From the NCBI GenBank assembly GCA_036340235.1, contig JAYYZE010000037.1:1-49250 (forward strand): a DNA stretch of 49,250 nt, written 5' to 3'. The number at the start of each line of letters is the position of its first letter. Position 1 is the first letter of the stretch. Positions 44,309-49,250 of the stretch are shown here, one piece after another. The stretch comes from GCA-2862585 sp036340235 (GTDB lineage: Bacteria; Bacteroidota; Bacteroidia; Flavobacteriales; UBA7312). The notes beneath the pieces were generated by a model that was not told the DNA's origin, did no database searches, and saw only the letters and a program-made list of their open reading frames with translations. Both the position numbers and the translations under genes were made by a program.

Positions 44309-45419
44309 TTTCTTTTATAACATTAATTACTCTTTCTAAGTCTTCTTGTAATAAGTTTGATGAAGATGGCAAGCATAACCCTCTTTCAAAAAGAGTTTCC
44401 GAAACCAAACCTCCTATCATAATGGCGTTTTGATAAATTGGTTGCAAATGCATTGGCTTCCATAGTGGACGTGACTCAATGTTATTGTCCATTAATGCAC
44501 ATCTTATCCTCTCTCTTGTACAAAAGGAGTCGGTCAGGATTGTTGTTATCCATCGATTGGAATATGTATTATTCGGCTCCTCGAGAAATAGAATATTAGA
44601 GTGAGATGATAATTTTTTTCGATAAAACGAATAGTTATATCTTCTTTGTTCTACTCTCTTTGAAAGGACTTTTAACTGTCCCAATCCGATAGCTGCTAAA
44701 ACATTGCTCATTCGATAATTATAGCCTATTTGCGAATGCTCGTAATGAGGGGCATCGTCTCTAGCCTGTGTGGCTAAATATTTAGCTTTATCAATGTAAT
44801 TTTTGTTGTTGGAAATCAGGGCTCCACCTCCAGAAGTGGTTATTATTTTATTGCCATTAAAAGAGAATACTCCAAAATCACCAAAAGTACCAAGAGGTTG
44901 ATTTTCATAAGTAGAGCCAAGGGCTTCGGCTGCATCTTCGATTAAAGGAATATCATATTTCAGGGCAATATTCATAATCTCATTCATTTTGGAAGACATA
45001 CCATATAAATGCACTAATATTATGGCTTTTGGCTTTGTTCTGCTTGCCAAACAATGTAAAATCGCTTCCTCTAACTTATCAGGACACATATTCCATGTGT
45101 CTTGTTCAGAATCAACAAATACTGGACTAGCTCCTTGATAAATTATGGGATTAGCTGAAGCAGCAAAGGTAAAACTAGAACATAATACCAAATCTCCTGG
45201 GCCAATACCTAAAATAACCAATGATAAATGTATAGCTGATGTGCCAGAGCTTAAAGCAGCTACATACCTATTTGATGATATTTTGGACAACTGACTCTCA
45301 AAATCAGTGAGATGTGGCCCGACAGGCGCTATCCAATTTTTTTCAAAAGCATCTTTAACAAATGCTTGCTCCTCATTACCCATGTGAGGTGACGATAGCC
45401 ATATTCTAGATTTAGACAT
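44301..45419 (-). CDS. PglE/EpsN-type sugar aminotransferase (DegT/DnrJ/EryC1 family)
   Basis: The 372-residue protein has LSSGTSAIHLSLVIL, FTFAASANPIIYQGASPVFVDSE, IIEDAAEALGST-type Asp162 and the PLP lysine Lys191 in FSFNGNKIITTSGGG. It fits aminotransferases that put an amino group on C4 of 4-keto-6-deoxy nucleotide sugars, taking the amine from glutamate. With the PglF-type and PglC-type neighbours it points to an N-acetyl-4-amino-6-deoxyglucosamine (bacillosamine-like) precursor. It is two bases downstream of the PglC-type gene. Confidence 0.92.
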   Translation of the reverse strand: MSKSRIWLSSPHMGNEEQAFVKDAFEKNWIAPVGPHLTDFESQLSKISSNRYVAALSSGTSAIHLSLVILGIGPGDLVLCSSFTFAASANPIIYQGASPVFVDSEQDTWNMCPDKLEEAILHCLASRTKPKAIILVHLYGMSSKMNEIMNIALKYDIPLIEDAAEALGSTYENQPLGTFGDFGVFSFNGNKIITTSGGGALISNNKNYIDKAKYLATQARDDAPHYEHSQIGYNYRMSNVLAAIGLGQLKVLSKRVEQRRYNYSFYRKKLSSHSNILFLEEPNNTYSNRWITTILTDSFCTRERIRCALMDNNIESRPLWKPMHLQPIYQNAIMIGGLVSETLFERGLCLPSSSNLLQEDLERVINVIKENA

Positions 45420-45421
45420 TG

Positions 45422-46006
45422 TTACGATTTCCTAAAAATCGTAGCAAATATAATTTTAATATCTAACATTAAGTTTTGTTGGTAATAATACTCCAAATTA
45501 AGTTTCACTTTTTCTGGGTAAATCACCTCTCTGTTGTATCTTTCAGGGTTATCAACGGACGCTAAAAGCGCTTCTTCATTGGCAAACTTTAGACTAGCCG
45601 GACCAGTTATGCCAGGCCTGAGTTCTAAAATTTTTCGACTTTCATTTTGTAATTGGTCAGCAAATCCTTCCACATCAGGTCGTGGGCCAACTAGACTCAT
45701 CTCGCCAACAAGCACATTCCACAATTCTGGTAGTTCGTCAATTTTTGTTTTTCTTAAAAAAGCACCAATCCTTGTAATTCGTTTATCGCCCTTAATAGAT
45801 ACTGTCGAGGATGATTCTTGCTTGACTTTCATTGTTCGAAACTTAACCATAGTAAACAATTTTCCATAACGGCCTACTCGTTGTTGTTTAAATATTATGG
45901 GACCTCTAGAATCCAAAGCTACCAACACACTGACAATTAATAAAACTGGAAACACTAGAAATAATCCAAAAAAAGATGCAATCAAATCAAAAGTACGTTT
46001 GACCAT
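45422..46006 (-). CDS. PglC-type phosphoglycosyl transferase (small form)
   Basis: The 194-residue protein is the minimal monotopic transferase: reentrant N-terminal helix (LIASFFGLFLVFPVLLIVS), KQQRVGRYGKLFTMVKFRTM, the catalytic Asp-Glu pair in TKIDELPELWNVLVGEMSLVGPRP and RPGITGPAS. It moves a phospho-sugar, probably the bacillosamine-like sugar, to undecaprenyl phosphate at the cytoplasmic face. It shares one base with the upstream glycosyltransferase stop (TAATG). It is smaller than, and distinct from, the WcaJ-type enzyme of the same cluster. Confidence 0.92.
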   Translation of the reverse strand: MVKRTFDLIASFFGLFLVFPVLLIVSVLVALDSRGPIIFKQQRVGRYGKLFTMVKFRTMKVKQESSSTVSIKGDKRITRIGAFLRKTKIDELPELWNVLVGEMSLVGPRPDVEGFADQLQNESRKILELRPGITGPASLKFANEEALLASVDNPERYNREVIYPEKVKLNLEYYYQQNLMLDIKIIFATIFRKS

Positions 46007-46791
46007 TAGCTAATGTGTTTGGTTAACAGCCACCTAAGTAGTGGAGATGGGCATAATAAAATCGCAAGAGGGCGAATAATTGATGGTAAAAAGTCAGAAA
46101 TAGTCAAGTGTTTGTATTTGATTTGGATATTGTATTTCTGCTCTTTTTTACGACGACTAATTATATTCGGTTCATACCTAAATTGTATTAAATGCTGGCT
46201 TAGATTTCTTATAATAGCACCATCCTTTGAGGATCTTAGCCACAACTCATAATCTTGTGATTTCAACAACGAGTCATCATAGAAGCCAAATTGTTCAAAG
46301 AAACTTCTTCGAAACATTACTGAAGGATGAATTAGTTCACAATTATATTTCAAATCACTAAAAAACACTTTAGTTTTCAGCTCTTTTTTGCCGATATAAT
46401 CTCCTTGACTATTTATAAGTATCGCATTGGTACCAAGGATGTGAACATCTTTGTTTTCACATAAGTATGTGAATTGTTTCTCTATTCTTTTCGGATCACT
46501 GATATCATCAGAATCCATTCTTGCAATATAATCATACCCTAGATCTAAAGCTATTTTTATTCCTTTGTTTAATATGGTTGGTAATCCTTTATTTTGCTGT
46601 GATTGAATAATTTTCACCCTATCTTTAGGATATTCAAGACATAAATTGTCTAGGCGGTCAGTCAAAGCGCCATCCTTGCAGATGTATAAATCAACATCCA
46701 CAGTTTGTTGTAAAATACTTTTTACAGCAGCATCAAAAAATAGTGGACTATCTTTTATGTAAACAGGTAATATAACTGCTATTTTAGTCAT
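46006..46791 (-). CDS. GT2 family glycosyltransferase
   Basis: The 261-residue protein has a GT-A domain: IAVILPVYIKDSPLFFDAAVKSILQQT, the nucleotide-binding ICKDGALTD and the metal-binding ARMDSDD. The KGLPTILNKGIKIAL segment matches GT2 enzymes for amino- or galactosyl transfer. No membrane helix is predicted except a short hydrophobic C-terminus. The acceptor cannot be told. Its start overlaps the propeller gene by eight bases and its end shares one base with the PglC-type gene. Confidence 0.88.
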   Translation of the reverse strand: MTKIAVILPVYIKDSPLFFDAAVKSILQQTVDVDLYICKDGALTDRLDNLCLEYPKDRVKIIQSQQNKGLPTILNKGIKIALDLGYDYIARMDSDDISDPKRIEKQFTYLCENKDVHILGTNAILINSQGDYIGKKELKTKVFFSDLKYNCELIHPSVMFRRSFFEQFGFYDDSLLKSQDYELWLRSSKDGAIIRNLSQHLIQFRYEPNIISRRKKEQKYNIQIKYKHLTISDFLPSIIRPLAILLCPSPLLRWLLTKHIS

Positions 46792-48031
46792 TTTTAATCA
46801 TATATAAGTGCCGTTTACCTTCATGTACTGAATCAAAGAAGAAATAGTTTTTATCGTAAGATATTCTGGGGTGTAGATCACATCTTGTTTCTCCATAAAA
46901 ATTAAATGATTCGAAAAACTCGCCTATATTCTTTAGTTTATCCAAATCAAAATCATATACTAGCAACTCTTTCATCCTTGACTTGTTTGGATAAGTGTCT
47001 GTTATCAATACATTTTCATTGATATGTGGGTGTCCATCGCCAAATTTATTAAGTACCTCTAACTTTGTTGTCTCTAAAGAATCTATTTTTATTTGAAGGT
47101 ATTGATCTTGTTGATCAATGCCTCTCATATAGCCTACAACTTCTTGATTATTTTTCCAAAAGCAATGGCTAACCATTTGATTATCGGAGATACACTTCAA
47201 TTTAGTTCCCATTTTATCACTAAGCATTAGAGCGTCATTTCTTACACCATTACAGAACCACCGATGAAGAAAGATAAAATTATCGCCGTTGGGACTTATC
47301 ATTATATGGTTAACCAAATGATCGGCATCAATCATGCTTTTTTGAAAATGTGATTGAATAATCCGATCAATAGAAATGATAAGCTTAGAGGTGTTTTCTA
47401 TAAGGTTAACAAAGCGTATTCCTTCTTGATTACAATTGAAACTGGATGGCAATTGGGATTTGGCAAAATAACCATAATCTGGCCTCAGTTGTGCAAGTCG
47501 ATCATAATTTAGTGTAAGGGCATAATTATTAAAAACATCATAAATTGGAGAGTTTATGAGTGTAAACTGCTTTTTTGAAATTGAATAAATTTTAGAAACA
47601 TATGTATTGCGTTCATTTGAATAATCATTAAATATAAACTCGTCATTATTTATCCATTGTAATTTTGCCCCTTGTTGCCAATTAAATGCTTTTGTTTTTG
47701 AAACGGTTTTAGTTTGTCCGCTTTGAACTTCATATAAAACGATATCAATTTCTTTACATTTTTTTGGTTTTTGACGTGTATCAAAATCCGTAGAATGAAA
47801 AACAATGTGCTTTCCGTCCATACTCATTGGCGAACGGTCATAATAACCGAAAAAGGAATTGTCAGATAGATTATTTGACAACTTATGGATTTTAAGGTGT
47901 GTCTTAAAGGAATATTCTTTTCTAAATCGGAGTAGATTAAAGCGCTGATAAGTATACTTTATTATCCGCTTTAGCTGCGGAAAAGAAGTTAATAACTTAG
48001 CTATTAATCTTTCTTTTGCGCTATACCTCAT
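46784..48031 (-). CDS. Cluster-encoded beta-propeller protein, PL22/TolB-like
   Basis: The 415-residue protein has repeated SPNGDNFIFLHRW- and SYDKNYFFFDS-like blades, and no signal peptide, so it is likely cytoplasmic or membrane-associated. Conserved-looking histidines lie at 238, 242, 256, 289, 334, 336 and 387 (ADHLVNH, LHRW, GDGHPHIN, CDLHPRIS). Their order recalls the metal site of oligogalacturonate lyase-type propellers, although I cannot show homology by eye. Such genes are often annotated only as 'glycosyl transferase' in O-antigen clusters. It overlaps both neighbours (4 and 8 bases), so it is clearly part of the operon. It may bind, trim or modify the polysaccharide precursor. Confidence 0.7.
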   Translation of the reverse strand: MRYSAKERLIAKLLTSFPQLKRIIKYTYQRFNLLRFRKEYSFKTHLKIHKLSNNLSDNSFFGYYDRSPMSMDGKHIVFHSTDFDTRQKPKKCKEIDIVLYEVQSGQTKTVSKTKAFNWQQGAKLQWINNDEFIFNDYSNERNTYVSKIYSISKKQFTLINSPIYDVFNNYALTLNYDRLAQLRPDYGYFAKSQLPSSFNCNQEGIRFVNLIENTSKLIISIDRIIQSHFQKSMIDADHLVNHIMISPNGDNFIFLHRWFCNGVRNDALMLSDKMGTKLKCISDNQMVSHCFWKNNQEVVGYMRGIDQQDQYLQIKIDSLETTKLEVLNKFGDGHPHINENVLITDTYPNKSRMKELLVYDFDLDKLKNIGEFFESFNFYGETRCDLHPRISYDKNYFFFDSVHEGKRHLYMIKND

Positions 48032-48909
48032 GATCGACCACTCAAAAGAGAAAATAATTGAATTCTAATCCAATACAAAAGGGTTCTACTGTGAAAAAAG
48101 TACCTTATTTTTTCCGAAAAACTAAGTCCTGACATTAACAGAATAGACAAGGAATTCCCATTGTATCTTAATGTTTCGGCAGCCGACAATGCTTCCAATT
48201 TTAGGATTTCCTTTTGAGCTAAAACGGCTCTATACTTTTCAAGAAACAAGGCATAGACTATAAACCGTTTGTGCATAGACTCTGTTTTTAAATGAAACGG
48301 ATTTGTTCGACTACTAGAATTATTTTGGTGTATTCGGTAATGTATTCCTACAATTGGGACATGAATCACTTTAGCAAAAGACTTAATGTGTTCTACCGTC
48401 CACTTATCCTCATTTGGTAATATATCGGGTAAAGGAAAAATTTTGTCTGCTAATGGTCTTGTGAACATAATTGTTCCACCAAGCATTGACCCCTTGTCTT
48501 TTACCTTTGGGGTAATAACACCATCAAACTTTTTTATTTCTGAAATTGTTTTGACTTTTGAAACAGTAGCCAATAATTCTTTTTCCCGGCCTGTGATAGG
48601 ATTGACACGTTTTTCTAACGATTCTGGAACCAGTAAATCATCTCCTGCAAAATAGCATATGTAAGTTCCTTTGGATGCTTTAAACCCTAAGTTAAATGCC
48701 TTATTTTTTCCTATACCTTCGGTTTCAATAAGGGTAATACGTTTATCATCAAAAGAACGTACTTTTTCACAAGTTGAATCAGTCGATCCATCATCGATAA
48801 TAATTAATTCAAAATCATCATGGCTTTGATGTAACACACTACTAATTGCCGCCTCAATAAACAGCTCCTCATTTTTGACTGGCATTAGTATTGATATCAT
48901 CTTTAACAT
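48028..48909 (-). CDS. GT2 family glycosyltransferase
   Basis: The protein is 293 residues if read from the ATG at 48909, or 290 from the ATG at 48900, which gives the classical opening MISILMPVKNEELFIEAAIS. The GT-A fold shows FELIIIDDGSTDST and the DxD-like FAGDDLL. A C-terminal hydrophobic stretch (YFFHSRTLLYWIRIQLFSLL) may tether it to the membrane. It overlaps the polymerase gene by 41 bases (or 32) and the propeller gene by four bases (ATGA). The sugar specificity is unknown. Confidence 0.88.
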   Translation of the reverse strand: MLKMISILMPVKNEELFIEAAISSVLHQSHDDFELIIIDDGSTDSTCEKVRSFDDKRITLIETEGIGKNKAFNLGFKASKGTYICYFAGDDLLVPESLEKRVNPITGREKELLATVSKVKTISEIKKFDGVITPKVKDKGSMLGGTIMFTRPLADKIFPLPDILPNEDKWTVEHIKSFAKVIHVPIVGIHYRIHQNNSSSRTNPFHLKTESMHKRFIVYALFLEKYRAVLAQKEILKLEALSAAETLRYNGNSLSILLMSGLSFSEKIRYFFHSRTLLYWIRIQLFSLLSGRS

Positions 48910-49250
48910 ACTTACTAGAGTAAAAATACAACGGAATTGCGGTTAATGAAATCCAAATATATGCACTTGTGAATGAACGTGCAACAATAATTTGAAGTAA
49001 AAAAATACTTGTATATACAAAAAGAAATTCTAAAATTTTAATTTTCTTATTTAGTAAATAGTTCAATAAAAGTTTAGTGTAAAGAAATATTATTACTATT
49101 GAAAATGTAAAAAAAGGAATTATTCCAAATTGTCTTAGAAATGATAGATAATTGTGTATGTAACCACCTAAACTATCATTATTTTTATTAAAATCACCTA
49201 AAAAATCACCAATTAGCCAATTAAACTGATAGCTTAATTCTTTAAAACCA
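48869..49250 (-). CDS. Wzy/O-antigen polymerase-like membrane protein, partial (N-terminus outside window)
   Basis: Reading leftwards from the window edge at 49249, the frame is open for 126 residues to a stop at 48869. No start is in the window; a TTG at 49066 is only internal. The visible part has GDFLGDFNKNNDSLGGYIHN then YLSFLRQFGIIPFF, matching the loop with a conserved HN near the end of Wzy_C proteins, and two or three membrane segments (FTFSIVIIFLY, LFVYTSIFLLQIIVA, WISLTAIPLYFYS). It would polymerise lipid-linked repeat units in the inner membrane. It is the most upstream gene seen in the cluster. Confidence 0.7.
   Translation of the reverse strand, partial: GFKELSYQFNWLIGDFLGDFNKNNDSLGGYIHNYLSFLRQFGIIPFFTFSIVIIFLYTKLLLNYLLNKKIKILEFLFVYTSIFLLQIIVARSFTSAYIWISLTAIPLYFYSSKYVKDDINTNASQK

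Noticed and set aside
1..49250. tRNA genes, CRISPR arrays, insertion sequences, phage or integrase genes
   Set aside because: Gaps between genes are too short for tRNAs and no regular direct repeats, transposase or integrase motifs were seen in any frame.

Overview
The window looks like chromosomal DNA from an AT-rich marine-type member of the Bacteroidota, most likely order Flavobacteriales. Supporting signs are an LpxC-FabZ fusion, PorX (the response regulator of the type IX secretion system, T9SS), a giant T9SS cargo protein with SprB-type repeats, promoter-like TAnnTTTG boxes in place of sigma70 sites, no obvious Shine-Dalgarno sequences, and a long-form urocanate hydratase. The species cannot be named from the sequence. 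I found no tRNA, rRNA, CRISPR array, insertion sequence or phage gene. No stretch over 300 bases lacks a gene.

Layout. 1-4704: birA (cut by the window edge) diverges from an overlapping run rsfS-ftsH-DUF2007-cdsA-psd (ribosome silencing, membrane proteolysis, phospholipid synthesis). 4742-8185: a small exported Cys/Lys/Ser-rich protein closed by a clear terminator, then M16 protease, O-methyltransferase and proline dehydrogenase. 8182-11745 (minus): porX-tsaE-ald-like-DUF4258-like. 11792-17411: HD phosphohydrolase, then lpxD-lpxC/fabZ-lpxA-efp-rnhB (lipid A start plus translation and replication housekeeping). 17435-24693: a membrane-anchored propeller protein, a GH73 glucosaminidase with an unusual C-terminus, a PLP desulfhydrase/deaminase, DUF5522-hutU and a small outer-membrane protein. 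24885-31781: pdhA-pdhC, recG, pheT. 31834-33464: a beta-barrel protein and a lipoprotein.

33498-49250 (minus) is the accessory part. Reading in the direction of transcription it runs: Wzy-like polymerase (partial), GT2, beta-propeller protein, GT2, PglC-type transferase, PglE-type aminotransferase, PglF-type dehydratase, DUF1972 glycosyltransferase, WcaJ-type transferase, a 1594-residue T9SS adhesin, and a duplicated TPR protein with a SPOR-like tail. Most genes overlap or lie within 3 bases. The adhesin start codon sits inside the last sugar-transferase gene. This suggests a surface polysaccharide made together with a T9SS-exported adhesin, possibly involving the lipid-linked glycan that anchors T9SS cargo. 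It is the strongest candidate here for an undescribed functional unit. The remaining genes are mostly ordinary core genes in arrangements common in this phylum.
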